A DNA stretch of 64,000 nucleotides from Ascochyta rabiei (lineage: Eukaryota > Ascomycota > Dothideomycetes > Pleosporales > Didymellaceae). The notes beneath the pieces were generated by a model. That model was given only the letters and a program-made list of their open reading frames with translations. It was not told the origin of the DNA and did not search any database. Positions 53,601 through 64,000 of this stretch are shown in pieces; position 1 is the stretch's first letter, and each line of letters begins with the position of its first letter. The translations under genes were made by a program, and so were the position numbers. The stretch covers positions 1,471,001 through 1,535,000 of the forward strand of contig NC_082413.1 in assembly GCF_004011695.2 (NCBI RefSeq), in the 5' to 3' direction.

Positions 53601-54830
53601 ATGTCGCTGCTCGTCATGTCTGCTACTCCCACTTCGACAATGGACAGATTGTCGCCAGGATGGATCAGTCGGTCCTTCTCACGGCGGAGGAAGTCGCCAG
53701 ATTCGAGACCAACAACATCAAGCAGCCAGCCCTCGCCGCAGGCATCGCGCAGATCTAGCAACAGCAACAGTTCAAGACGGTCCAGCAAATCTGGGAGCCG
53801 GGCAATCCGAGGGATGGTGAACAGGATTCGCTCAGCATCCAACGCCAGCATACCCAAAGATCAGAACCAAGAGCTGGATTTCAAAGAGGTCGACGACTGG
53901 TTTACTGGATTCCAGGGATACAACCAGCTCGTGACAAAGAAGGTTTCGCCTGAACAGTCTCACACATCTCCAGAATTCGTCAAGGCCTCGAAACAGTTGA
54001 CAAAAAACTGCGGTGGCAACTTCATCCATGGCCTCCCAGAAGCCCTGTTTGACTACTCTCTTCTCTGGTGTCCAGCCGATGCATCCACAGACAGAGATGA
54101 TAACGAGCCTTCCTGGAGCTGGACCTCTCATGCCGGTCCTGTAAACTTCCCTTTCGACCCCACCAGCTGCCCAGACACATACACCACGCCCCGCAGCACA
54201 GGCGAGACCTTTGTTTCGGAAGTTCAAAACTTCCACATCGGGCCCACATCCACACCCTACACCGTCCGGCGCGACAAGCACAGCGCCATGCGCATCCGCT
54301 ACCCGCCTTACTTCCACGCCCCTCGGGGCACCGACCCGACACTCGAGAGCACCACACTCCGCTTCCACGCGCAAACCATTCCCGCTGACGGCTTCACAGC
54401 CTCGCAGCTGCACTACCAGGGCTCTGAAATCCCCTGTTCCCAACTCCTCTCTCCCTCAAAGCAACACTGCGGCGTCCTCATGTCCCACGAATCTACCATC
54501 TCAGCACCCCACTACCACGGACCCTACGAGTTCGTCCTCCTGAGCCGCAACAAGCGCATCGAGCCCGCAGAGCACACTCGCAGGCCCCAACAGACCACCA
54601 TGCACCCCCCGGGCACCCCCATCTGGGAAGGAGAGCGGTTCGTGTGGGACGAGGAGGTGGTCGATTTCGACGACGAAGTCTTCCAGCCCACCGAGTGGTG
54701 CGTGCTCAACGTCATGCTGATCCGCTGGGACGAGGCGCGCGGGCTCGCCGAGCGCGTCGCTGTCGGCCGCATGCACGAGGATGCGTGGAACGCGCTGGGA
54801 CCGCTGAGGAAGGAGATTGCGCTGCGTTGA
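53601..54830 (+). CDS. HET-protein C-terminal-like protein lacking the HET core
   Basis: This is a single exon of 409 aa. The first 85 residues are a Ser/Arg-rich disordered tail. The rest resembles the region that follows the HET domain in many heterokaryon-incompatibility-type proteins: GLPEALFDYSLLWCPA, then EPSWSWTSHAGPVNFPFD, and near the end WCVLNVMLIRWD and AERVAVGRMHEDAW. The HET motifs themselves (SHxW, the DxxCI helix, WTxQE) are absent. It could be a regulator or decoy derived from a HET protein, or a separate family. I infer the relationship from the PSWSW and C-terminal motifs only. Confidence 0.65.
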   Translation: MSLLVMSATPTSTMDRLSPGWISRSFSRRRKSPDSRPTTSSSQPSPQASRRSSNSNSSRRSSKSGSRAIRGMVNRIRSASNASIPKDQNQELDFKEVDDWFTGFQGYNQLVTKKVSPEQSHTSPEFVKASKQLTKNCGGNFIHGLPEALFDYSLLWCPADASTDRDDNEPSWSWTSHAGPVNFPFDPTSCPDTYTTPRSTGETFVSEVQNFHIGPTSTPYTVRRDKHSAMRIRYPPYFHAPRGTDPTLESTTLRFHAQTIPADGFTASQLHYQGSEIPCSQLLSPSKQHCGVLMSHESTISAPHYHGPYEFVLLSRNKRIEPAEHTRRPQQTTMHPPGTPIWEGERFVWDEEVVDFDDEVFQPTEWCVLNVMLIRWDEARGLAERVAVGRMHEDAWNALGPLRKEIALR

Positions 54831-55706
54831 AGCATGCCGTCGATTCAACTATCGTGTATCCTCTCCAATCCACCTCTCTATCATCCTCTCTGTATATCTC
54901 CCTTCCTTTCCTTCTTTCCGCTTTCCCTTTCGAATCCAGACCGGCCGGCCACGAGACTTAAACACGTCTGTCTACACTGCTTGTCGGGCTTGCATCTCAC
55001 GCACCCACTCACATCCCGCCAGCGAGACTGAATAACATTGTATACATATATATATATATACATATATATATATTTCCATCCAGCCAAATCACACACTCTG
55101 CATCCCCTACCCCGCATGCTTCTCAAGACCTAACATCCACACATCTACCGCCTCGAAACTACACAACCACCTCTAGACCCACACCAACGCCGACACTCAA
55201 CCTGCCGTCCAAGCGCCGAGGATCGATGAACGCGAAGGCGGTATCGCACTCCGTGGCTAGAAGACGTCGATTATGTGGTTTCTCTCCCCGTCACTTCAAG
55301 CTGTTGGATGCGTTGGTGATCTCCTTACACTTCTGTCTAGACTCGAGAGTTGGGTTGTCGAGGGATCTTGAGTCGGGGTTGTCGGTGGTGGGGAAACGGA
55401 TTCCGTGTGTAGCCTTAGGGGAGGAGGAGGAGGAGGAGGAGGAGTGGGATTATTCAATATCTTTCTCTGTTCCTGCTTCTCTGCTGCCCAGTCGATCTTC
55501 TTGCAACTCTGTTTAGGTTAGAAACAAGGTAGTTAGGAGAAGCGAACTGAATGAAGGCAAGGGTTGTTGGAGTAGTAAATTGTTGTATGTAGACATAAAG
55601 TGATAGCTTAGGTGGACTTTGCTTTTATTAGCAATGACGCTACATGGAGCGGGTTATTAAGAACATCCATCTATACGCTACTAGAGTATAGTTACGTAGC
55701 AGTCTT
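54831..55706. other. Convergent 3' intergenic, 876 bp
   Basis: This lies between the HET-like gene and the NAD synthetase gene. It includes an alternating (TA)n tract at 55041-55074 and a (GGA)n tract at 55420-55444. I see no gene. Confidence 0.5.
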
Positions 55707-58039
55707 CTACTTCTTCTGCTCTAGCTTTTCCACTGCCTGGTCGATCTTCTTGAAGCTCCAACTAGACCAGAAACTCGGATAGCAAAAGGGCCTTAGATCG
55801 AATCGATTGTCATCAGGGGAGTAATCCTCCATGTGCAGACTCGGGGTGATGGTGGTCATCTTGTGTCTGTTGATGGCCCAGAAGTGGTAGAAGCGCTTGA
55901 CCTTGTCGGCGACGACGCGCGGCTCGTGCAGGTCCTTCCACTCGTGCACGAGGCGCTGGAACATGCCGTAGGGACCGAGTTTCTGCGACTTGCGGAGTCG
56001 GCCGAAGACGGAGAGCTCGGCGTACGACATGCCCATGTCGACTTCGTCGGACTGGACGTAGTCGGCGGTCAGAGGCTCGAGCTCGGCAGTGGGCGTGGCG
56101 TCGAGGAACTCGCGCAGGATGGGGAGGGAGAGGTGAGTTTCTGCCCAGGCGATGAAGCGCTTCAGGTCGGTCTTGGAGATGCCGCCGATGGGGTTGATGT
56201 CGGCCGAGGAGCAGTCGTATTTGGTGAAGTAGCCACGCAGGGCTTCGTCGACGTTGGCGGAGCCAAGAACGAGGAGGGATCCGCCGTTCGGCCGCTGGCG
56301 GACAGTGGGCAGCAGCTGTGCGAAGACGTAGCTAAGCACCATGCGGGAGCGGGCTTGGATGTTTTGGAGTGCCAAGTTCTCGGCGTGGGTGCCGCCGTGG
56401 ACTTTGAAGTTAGGCTCGTGGCCTGTGGCTTGCGTGAGGACGCCTTTGAAAGCGTTAAAAATCGAGTCAATATCAAGGTCTGTGTGTTGCGCCCCAATGT
56501 CGTGAGAGAGACGTTCGGCTCGGCTCCGTGTCTCCTTGGAGGATTGTTGAGACATGCCCATGAAGACAGAGGAGAAGACTTTGGAGCAGAGCTCTTGGGG
56601 TGACTTTGGTAGCCAGCCTTCTGCTTCACCGGGCCCTGCGATGCGCTGGATGTCGGCTTTGACTTGGGTGTTGCCCGCCTGGAGAGCTTCGAATGCCATG
56701 TTGCACATGCCGTAGACGAGTACTGCTGTCGAGCAGCTATCAATCCCACCAGATAGTGGGATCAGGTAGCCTGCTTGATTAGAACGGCGGAGGTAGTCCC
56801 ACAGGAAACACGATCCGCTCAGATAGATCTCTTCTTCCGGCGCATGAATCTTTAGGTCTTGACGAGGACTTGGTGCCAGATCGGGATCGTATTCATCCTC
56901 GTTCTTACCAATGTGGAATTGAGTCTCCACGCGCTCGTAGGTAGGTGCAGCAAGAGCTTGAATACCCCTCGATGGTGTGCAGCGGTAGGACCGGACGTCT
57001 TCGATGTCGACTGTGGCAACGCAGACCTCGACGTCGTTGAGGCTGAACTGCGACGTTTGCTGAACAATCTCACCGTTGATGATGATCATTGCGCATCCGT
57101 CGTAGTACAGTCGGTCACCGTCCATGCCTTGCTGGTTGGAGTAGAGGTAGACACCACCAGACTTCCGTGTGGCCTCCTGAATCAAGCTGATTCTCGTGTT
57201 GAGCTTCCTGAGAGAGTGGTGAGAGCCGCTGGAGTTGGTGACGACTTCCACGCCGTTCAGCGACATGGCTAGGTGGGGGGATAGTGGCGTGAAGAGCTCC
57301 TCGCAAGTCTCCATGCCAATACAGGTGTCTGGTGTTGAGAGCACCATATCTCCGATCGGGACTTTGGTCGAGCCTTGTATCTTTTGGATGAACTGGGGCA
57401 GGTAGTACTCCTCATGGTGCTGTGGGCGGTTCCATGGGATAAAGTGTCTCATCTCCCTGTAGTTGCCGTCGTTGGCGAGGTACAGCTTGGGCCGGATGAA
57501 CAGGATCTTGCCATCCAGGATGATGACACGGCAGTTGTATCTGTTGTTGCGGTGCATGATGGGCATGCCAATGTCGGCGATGATGCCGTGTATCGAGTCA
57601 TCCTGTAGGATCATGGCCAGCTGTTCCCAGGCATGGAGGTATGTGTCGCCCTCGAGGAAGTGGTCCAGTAGGCCATAGCCAGTGATTTCAAGTCTTTGCG
57701 CAGGTCAGTCTTGTCTCGGGGGCATCTGTGAGTACTAGCATACTCTGGACCCTGGAGACAATCAGTGGGGTTCGGTGATCAGGCTGTAGTTGGCTTCCAC
57801 CTACGGTTCGGAAGCCTGCACCACGCAGTTTAGCGATTTGGATGCTCTCTACGATTCTCCTGCGGTTTCCCTCCCAGTCAAGCACCCATTGGTTCAGATT
57901 ACAGCAGGCCAAAGTCAGAAGTCGACCTGTATGGAGTATGAGTCAGGACAGACAGGACAGACAGGACAGACAGGACAGACAGGACAGACAGGGCAGACAG
58001 GACAACCAGCTCCAGCAACGCACTGATCTACGTACCCAT
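55707..58039 (-). CDS. QNS1: Glutamine-dependent NAD+ synthetase
   Basis: The enzyme makes NAD+ from nicotinic acid adenine dinucleotide, using ammonia released from glutamine by its own nitrilase-type domain. Exons are 58036-58039, 57805-57926, 57744-57751 and 55707-57693, giving 706 aa (yeast about 714). Exon 1 is ATG plus one base, and exon 3 is an 8-nt microexon. With this model the nitrilase triad falls at Glu45 (GPELE), Lys114 (RPKLYL) and Cys175 ([10 protein letters not shown]), the numbering known for yeast and human enzymes. The synthetase domain has the PP-loop [15 protein letters not shown] and [25 protein letters not shown] (shown in parts: [18 protein letters not shown]). Introns are 109, 53 and 50 nt; the first carries a minisatellite. 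Confidence 0.95.
57942..58004. repeat. QNS1: 9-bp minisatellite (GACAGGACA)7 inside QNS1 intron 1
   Basis: Seven 9-bp units fill more than half of the 109-nt intron; only two units carry a single change. Without the array the intron would be about 46 nt, the usual size here. Confidence 0.93.
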
Positions 58040-58967
58040 GATGAGCGTGCTGGGTGGTCACCAACGTGATACAGAGGTCTATGCTTGGAACGACGAGGCG
58101 GTAGCTGCGATGGTCGAGCTCTCTGAAGGGGATAGGCGGGGTGAGACGCAGCTGCCCTGTGCGGTAAGCGGCAGCGGCTCTGGAGCCAGATCTCTTGGCG
58201 TTGGCGTTCAACGGCAGGCGCGATCTACAAGCGAAGCGCACATCGGTGGCGACGGAGAGATGTTAAGCTGAAGTTGTGTTTGGGTCAGACTAGTCTGTGG
58301 TGGGGTGCTGTTGTGAAGCGTGCTTCTGCCACCTACTGTGAGGGCTCAGCTGTATGGGAGGCGTGCCTTGAACGTTTCTACCTCCGTGGCGTGGAAGCTC
58401 TGGCAAAGGCGAGGGAGGGCAGAGAGCGCCACGTTGCACAGCGCCTGCCCCATGACGGAGGTGGTGTACACGTTTTTCAGCACTTTTGTCTGTCGCCTCT
58501 CCTCCTTTACAGCCCTGAGATGCTGGCTCCCCTCTCCTCTCCTCCTTTGCAGCCCTGAGGTGCTAGCCCGTCCCCCCAACCAGCCCATGCAGCCCATGCA
58601 GCCCATCCTCTTCTCCTCTACGGCCCTGAGATGCTAGCCCGTCCCCCCAACCAGCCCAGCCCGTCGACCAGTACCAGCGCCAGTGCCAGGTTCACTCAAG
58701 TGCGCAGACCAGGGGCGTGATTTGTGTGTGGCGCCCCCACTCTCCGCTCCACTAGGGCAGACCCTGCGTCAGATTGCTTGCCTGGGCTCCCGCCTCTTCC
58801 CACGCCAACCTCTCCCAGTGCCGGCATCGAAAGCAAGTCGTTGTTCTGGCTACACATAGCTCACGCACAGAGCACTGGGCATGCTCGTGGCCCGTTCTAA
58901 CCGCTGCCCGCCACTGACTAGCTTTGAATGATCGGAGGGGTGCACCACACGTGCTTTGTACTTTGCC
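58040..58967. promoter_or_regulatory. Divergent intergenic region of QNS1 and histidine kinase
   Basis: These 928 bp hold both promoters. At about 58511-58660 three imperfect copies of a unit with CCCTGAGATGCTAGC and CCGTCCCCCCAACCAGCCC are arrayed, the last two copies about 70 bp apart. No gene was recognised. Confidence 0.5.
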
Positions 58968-61900
58968 ATGGGCGGCCCCAGGTCCCACGAGAGCGCCCGC
59001 CTTTCAGGTCCGCAGCCCAAGTCGCGCAAGAAGACGATGGAGCATCCCGAGCTCGCAAAGGAGCGCGAGTTCTACCGGTGAGTTGTGCACGAGTCCATGG
59101 CCGGGGCTTGTCATTGCTGATGCCTTGTCTCTGTCTCAGCTACTATCCGCAACGCACTACTTCCGCCGAGGGCCTCAGCCGACAGCCCTCGCCCTCGCCT
59201 ACACCTACCAACGCACATGCACACACGCATGCACCCACACATACACCCACACACCCACACCCACACCCACAAGCTCATGGCCACGACACGCCCCCTCAGC
59301 CGCTCCCTCCCAGCAATGGACTTGGAATCGCCGCCGACAGCGACCCGCAGCCCTCCGAGGACAAGGCCTTGACCGCTTTTGCGCAGCTGGGAGCTCTGCG
59401 CCTCAACGCTCGCAGATGTCTCATCTCCTTCTTCGACCGCCGCAACTGCTACATCCTGGCCGAGGCCACCAGGACCACGTCCTTGCACACCGGCCAGCCC
59501 GAATTCCACGAGGACAGCCTGCACTGGGGGAACACCATCTTTCCCAAAGAACACAGCATCTGTTACTACACCGTCAACCTGACCACGGATCGCCCCGGCC
59601 TGCCCTTCGATGACTCCACCGGCATTCCTTCCCTGGTCGTCAACGACCTGGCCGCAGACCGCCGCTTCCACGCCTATCCATCCGTCAAGGGTTTCCCCAA
59701 CTCCCGTTTCTATGCAGGCGTGCCCATTCGCAGCCCAAGTGGGCACAACATTGGCACCTACTGTGTTCTAGACGACAAGCCCCGCCAAGGCCTCTCCGCA
59801 CACCAACTCGACTTTCTCAAAGACATGGCCGGCACAGTCATGCGACACCTGGAGATGACAAGGGCGACCGAGGACCACCGCAGGGGAAAGATCATGGTCA
59901 AGAGCTTGGGCTCCTTCGCAGAGGGCAAAAGTGGGCTGGAGAACTGGTGGCAGGACCCCTGGGACACCCCGCTGTCGGCTGGCTTGTCTGAGACGCCTCT
60001 TCAACGACAACGGCCCATTGTCCTATCGAACGCTGACAGGGAGCCCTTCATCATGGACGGAAACGATAGTGTCATTTCGAGCATCAAAAGCCCCGCAAAC
60101 ACAGACACGTCCAGCATCCGCCCCAGGAGCAACGTCGTTACACCTGCTTCCGAACTCGGCCCGGATCCACGGGCACCAGAGACAGCGACCAAAACCTCTT
60201 CTTCTTCGCACAACGACCAGAAGAGCAAGATTGCCCCCGAGGTTCAAGCGGCTTTTAGCAGGGCCTCAACCATGATTGTCGATGCGATTGAAGCTGACGG
60301 CGTCGCTTTCTTCGACGCCAAAATCAGTACCTTTGGCGGGCTTGTGGACGATGACTTCTTTTCTGAGCAGCTACCAGAACCTGACAAGCCTTGTGTTCTG
60401 TTGGGTTCCGCCTTGAGCAAAAACAACAAAGACACAACAAGGTCCTCCGACATGCACTACGCCATGTCGGAAAGCGTACTGCGGCATTTGCTTCGATCCT
60501 ACTCACATGGCCAGATCTTCAACTTCGATGACGACGCCACGACCCCGGCAATCAACTCCCCCTCAGGGAACGGGGAGGTGGAGGTATCGGATGGCTTTCC
60601 ATTCAATGTTTCACGAAAGTCCGAGTCTACCAGAAGTCAGGACGACGAAAACTTCCTTCGGAGCGCATTTCCAAAGGCAAAGAGCCTAGTGCTGTACCCG
60701 TTGTGGGACTCGCATCGCGATCGATGGTATGCTAGCGCCGTCATCTGGAGCTCCGACCCTATGCGTGTCTTCACCAGCGAACAGGAGCTGAGCTTCCTTG
60801 CCGCATTCAGCAACTCAGTCATGGCTGAGGTGGCTCGACTGGATACCAAGCTAGCAGATGCTGCAAAGGCCGACTTCATCTCCTCAATCAGCCACGAGCT
60901 TCGTTCTCCACTTCACGGCATTCTGGGTATGATCGACTTGCTCAAAGACACGGCCATCGACAGCCAGCAGAACAGCCATGTGCAAACGATCGAAACGTGT
61001 GGAAAGACGCTGCTGGAAACCATCAACCACGTGCTGGATTTTGCCAAGATCAACAACCTTACGCGCGGAACATTGAAGAAGTCAAAGAAACGTACGCAGA
61101 GCACCAAACACACCATTAGTCCTGGCCAAGGTCACACGAACGATATCATGACGTTGATCAACGACGTTGATATGAGTGTCCTCGCAGAAGATGTCGTCGA
61201 GAGTGTTTTCGCTGGCTACACATATGCAAAGACATCTGCTCAAACATACGAACTCCACTACCACAAGGCCGAAGCCCCTCCGATGACGCTCATTCTAGAC
61301 ATTAACCAGAGCGAGAACTATGTTTTCCGTACACAACCCGGCGCATGGCGGCGTGTCATCATGAACTTGTTCGGAAACGCCCTCAAGTATACCCCTGCCG
61401 GTTACATCAAGGTTAAGCTCCAAGTGATGCCAAGGACCAGCACTGCGGAAGAGTACCGCGACTTCCGCTTCACAGTCACTGATAGTGGCATTGGCATGTC
61501 CGAGGACTACATCAACAACAGGCTGTTCCACTCTTTTGCGCAAGAAAACCCTCTAAGCCAGGGAACGGGTCTTGGTCTGAGCATTGTGAAGCAGATTGTG
61601 GAATCTCTGGGTGGTGAGGTTGAAGTGACAAGTGAGAAGGGCCGAGGAACCAAGTTCACAGTCTCCTGCCCACTCAAGGAATCTGTCATGTCGCCATCGT
61701 TCTGCCCCACAGAGCTCGAGCAAGGGAAGGAGAGACATTTGCGGGAGATTGGCAAGCGCACGAAGGGTATGAATGTGTGCTTCAAGGGCTTTGACGAAGA
61801 GGAAGAGTACTTTGTGAAGAGCCTGAAGGGAAAGACTGCTAGCAAATTGTCCATGAAAGCGCTCGACAGTCTTTGCGCGGAATGGTTTGGGATGAAGACA

Positions 61901-63052
61901 TGTGCCAATGGACCCTGTGCCGCGGCGCCAGATCTCATCATCGCTACCGAATCTGTCGCAAAGGTACTGCGCGCTCAAAACAGTCGGGGGCCCAACAAAG
62001 CCAACCACCCACCAGTCATCGTCGTTTGCCAGGGTGCAGCGTCTGCTCAGTCGACTACTGCCATCACGGTGCCTGGAGTCATCTTTGAGTGCATCGGCCA
62101 GCCCGTTGGACCGCACAAGATGGCAAAAGCGTTGTCGTCCTGTCTTGATCGACACGCAAACCGGCTGATCGATCAGGTGCACGACACCGAGGCGACACTA
62201 CAGAAGGTCTCTCAGCTTAGCTTGAAAGAGAATACGCCACCCCAGAGTCCAGACATCTTCACACGACTCATCGAAGGAGCTCGGCCAGCACTCACGTCAA
62301 CGAACAGTGCTCCTGAAATACGGTCAGTCAGCTCAAGCCCGGTCAAAAAGTCAATCTACTCTACACCTGCACGGCCTTTGAATTGTTTGGCCGTTGATGA
62401 CAACCCAATCAACCTACGCCTCTTGCGGACGTTCATTGACAAGCTCGGACACCGTCATGTTCTTGCTGTGAATGGTCTGGAGGCCCTCGATACGTACAAA
62501 TCGGCGCAGGACCAGTCACTAATTACTGGATCGGCCACTCAGGCTCACGCCGCACCCGCCAAGGCCGCTGTCGCCAACATGACTGCTCGTATTGACGTCA
62601 TCCTGATGGATATCAACATGCCGGAGATGGACGGCCTGGAAGCGACTCGCCAAATTCGTGCACACGAGATTCGGAATGGCCTCTCGCCTGTGACGATCAT
62701 TGCCCTCACTGGTGTGGCGAGTACAGAAACGCAGCAAGAGGCCAACTCGAGCGGTGTCAATCTGTTCTTAATCAAACCCGTGCGACTGGCGGACCTGGAA
62801 GTCGTGCTCAATGGCGTGGTCACCGGACAGGAAAACGCCGAGCATGAGAAGAGGGAGGAAAGAGAGAAAGTGAAAGAGAATCAGACGCAGACACCGCCAT
62901 TGTCACACTCCCGTATGCAGTTGCTCCAACAGTCGCAGATGAAGACACACACGCCCCAGATACGCACATCCAAGACACCGACAGAGCAGGGCGTAGCCAA
63001 GAGCGACGAGGACTACAGGGAGAGTTTCGTGACTGTGAAAGAAATGAAATGA
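58968..63052 (+). CDS. Hybrid histidine kinase with GAF domain
   Basis: This is a cytosolic-type two-component hybrid kinase of 1340 aa, with exons 58968-59077 and 59140-63052 and a 62-nt intron. The ATG at 58968 is chosen because splicing gives KEREFYRYYPQRTTSAEG, a conserved-looking start. A His/Pro/Thr repeat follows. The order is GAF-like domain (about 114-275), linker, HisKA with His622 in SHELRSPLHG, HATPase with Asn783 in NLFGNALKY and the glycine boxes TDSGIGM and GTGLGLSIV, then a receiver (about 1118-1262) with AVDDNPIN, phospho-acceptor Asp1194 in ILMDINMPEMDG, and Lys in LIKPV. All catalytic residues are present, so it should pass phosphate to an HPt protein. There is no membrane segment. 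The signal sensed by the GAF domain is unknown. Confidence 0.94.
59216..59272 (+). repeat. CA-rich repeat coding His/Thr/Pro tract
   Basis: CACACG, CACCCA and CACACC units in the second exon of the kinase encode alternating His, Thr and Pro residues. Confidence 0.8.
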
Positions 63053-63682
63053 CTCGCAGTATTTGCACTCACGGCCACCCTTTTCGGTATCTGGACGAGG
63101 CGGCCCCGTTGAACGGCTGGTTTCGAGGAAGGCGTTATACCCAGTAGTTTTTCGTTTTTCATTTATTAGATGATGGCATAGGCTGTGGTCGTGCTCTAGT
63201 CAGGCACAGGCACAGACACAGACACTGACATTTCCATGGGCATGGTGTGGCGTTACAACTACGTGCAATGAGTGGCTTTTAGGCTGACTGCACGGGGAAT
63301 CTAGACTTCAAATCAACATGGATATCAATATCCTTGCCATGACTTGATCCAGTGCTTTCTGGAAAGTGACAAGTCTGATCTGATCTGCACGGACGGCTTT
63401 TTCACTCTGCATCGAGATGACATGCCAGCAATGGTGAGGAGATGCGTGCGTCGAGTGGCAAGTTGATTCAGATATACAAATAAGGGCTAGCTACAAGCAG
63501 GAAAGGAAAGGACAGGGAGTATACAAGGAAAAGGACTGTGTAGTCGAGAGATTTTCTAGTTGATTTAAACATGCAAAACACCGCTTCAATTTTGTTCCCA
63601 AGAAAAGATAATAGAAAAACAAAACCCCCTCCCGTCCATGCTCAACAAGGTACATTGGGTGTTGTCAAGACAGTGCAGCAAC
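63053..63682. other. Convergent 3' intergenic, 630 bp
   Basis: This is 3' UTR space of the histidine kinase (plus) and of the partial gene (minus). Nothing else was seen. Confidence 0.5.
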
Positions 63683-64000
63683 CTAGTTCTGCTGTACGAA
63701 TCCGTCGTGCCCGGCTTTGGCGAGGAACTCTCCAAGCTGAGGGCCCATGACGGCGAAGACCTCGAAGGCGAGGACGTGGCCAACGACGAACATGGCGAAC
63801 ATCATAATGGCACCGATCTTGACGTACAACTTCAACAGGCGACGGCGGGCCTCCCAGTTGAAGCTGCGCCACGCGCCGAAGAAGCCAATCTTGCCGCTAC
63901 CGCCGAGCATCTGCGAGACGACCTTGCCGCCAAAGGTGCGGTCGAAGGGGACGATGGTGTCCTGGTCCTCGGGCAGGATGGACGACTCAATGCGGACCTG
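63683..64000 (-). CDS. Unrecognised membrane protein, C-terminal part (cut by window end)
   Basis: The frame is open to the window edge and ends with TAG at 63683-63685. The visible 105 residues contain FDRTFGGKVVSQMLGG, then FFGAWRSFNWEARRRL, one hydrophobic segment (IGAIMMFAMFVVGHVLAF) and a short tail ending HDGFVQQN. The even codon use and C/G-ending codons fit a real, well-expressed gene. I do not recognise the family. The basic residues before the helix suggest a membrane anchor with the N-terminal side in the cytosol or matrix. Confidence 0.7.
   Translation of the reverse strand, partial: QVRIESSILPEDQDTIVPFDRTFGGKVVSQMLGGSGKIGFFGAWRSFNWEARRRLLKLYVKIGAIMMFAMFVVGHVLAFEVFAVMGPQLGEFLAKAGHDGFVQQN

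Overview
The window is nuclear DNA of a filamentous ascomycete (Pezizomycotina, most likely Dothideomycetes). Genes carry short 46-71 nt introns with GTAAGT-like donors and CTNAC branch points, the proteome is fungal (Gyp5-like TBC protein, Iks1, Kar5, Qns1, Trm4/Ncl1, HET-domain proteins, a fungal-type transcription factor, a hybrid histidine kinase), and low-complexity codon repeats sit in intergenic DNA. All gene models were read by eye from reading frames, splice signals and conserved protein motifs; no alignment was run.

Layout. 1-1043: 5' part of an MFS transporter gene (minus) with an in-frame stop. 2461-5484: TBC RabGAP. 7113-10753: coiled-coil spindle-pole-body protein. 11226-13418: Iks1-type kinase. 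13996-15076: glucose-6-phosphate 1-epimerase. 15680-21046: Rif1 with both PP1-docking motifs. 21731-23352: Ric8 (plus). 23763-25463: Kar5/Tht1 nuclear-fusion protein. 26025-26817: mitochondrial ribosomal protein uL6m. 27265-28677: PLC-like protein. 29221-30765: C3HC zinc-finger protein. 31116-32348: Met22-type bisphosphate nucleotidase. 32530-35072: tRNA m5C methyltransferase. 35336-36207: ribosomal protein uL30 (RPL7). 37638-40729: HET-NB-ARC-TPR NOD-like receptor. 40730-43316: gene-poor, partly AT-rich repeat DNA. 43317-46792: F-box/Cys-rich protein. 46793-48404: microsatellite-rich spacer. 48405-50500: transcription factor with a broken zinc cluster. 51032-51856: NAD(P)-binding protein. 51994-52715: atypical RING protein. 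53601-54830: HET-protein C-terminal-like protein. 55707-58039: glutamine-dependent NAD+ synthetase. 58968-63052: GAF hybrid histidine kinase. 63683-64000: C-terminal end of an unrecognised membrane protein.

Gene relations. Most of the window is conserved housekeeping sequence in divergent or convergent pairs (Rif1/Ric8, Kar5/uL6m, NIPA-like/Met22, Ncl1/RPL7, Qns1/histidine kinase diverge). The Ncl1/RPL7 pair shares 263 bp and both act in translation. The accessory part is 36.2-55 kb: an NLR-type incompatibility receptor, a second HET-related protein lacking the HET core, a regulator that has lost most of its DNA-binding domain, and expanded repeats.

The observations most worth checking are an 8-nt microexon that completes the catalytic Glu45 of Qns1, an intron carrying a 9-bp minisatellite in the same gene, a GC-AG intron in ric8, the MFS in-frame stop at a conserved Trp, the near-identical 126-bp TPR repeats and split P-loop of the NLR, and the degenerate zinc-binding domains of two regulators. 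I found no convincing tRNA, rRNA, CRISPR array or intact transposon.
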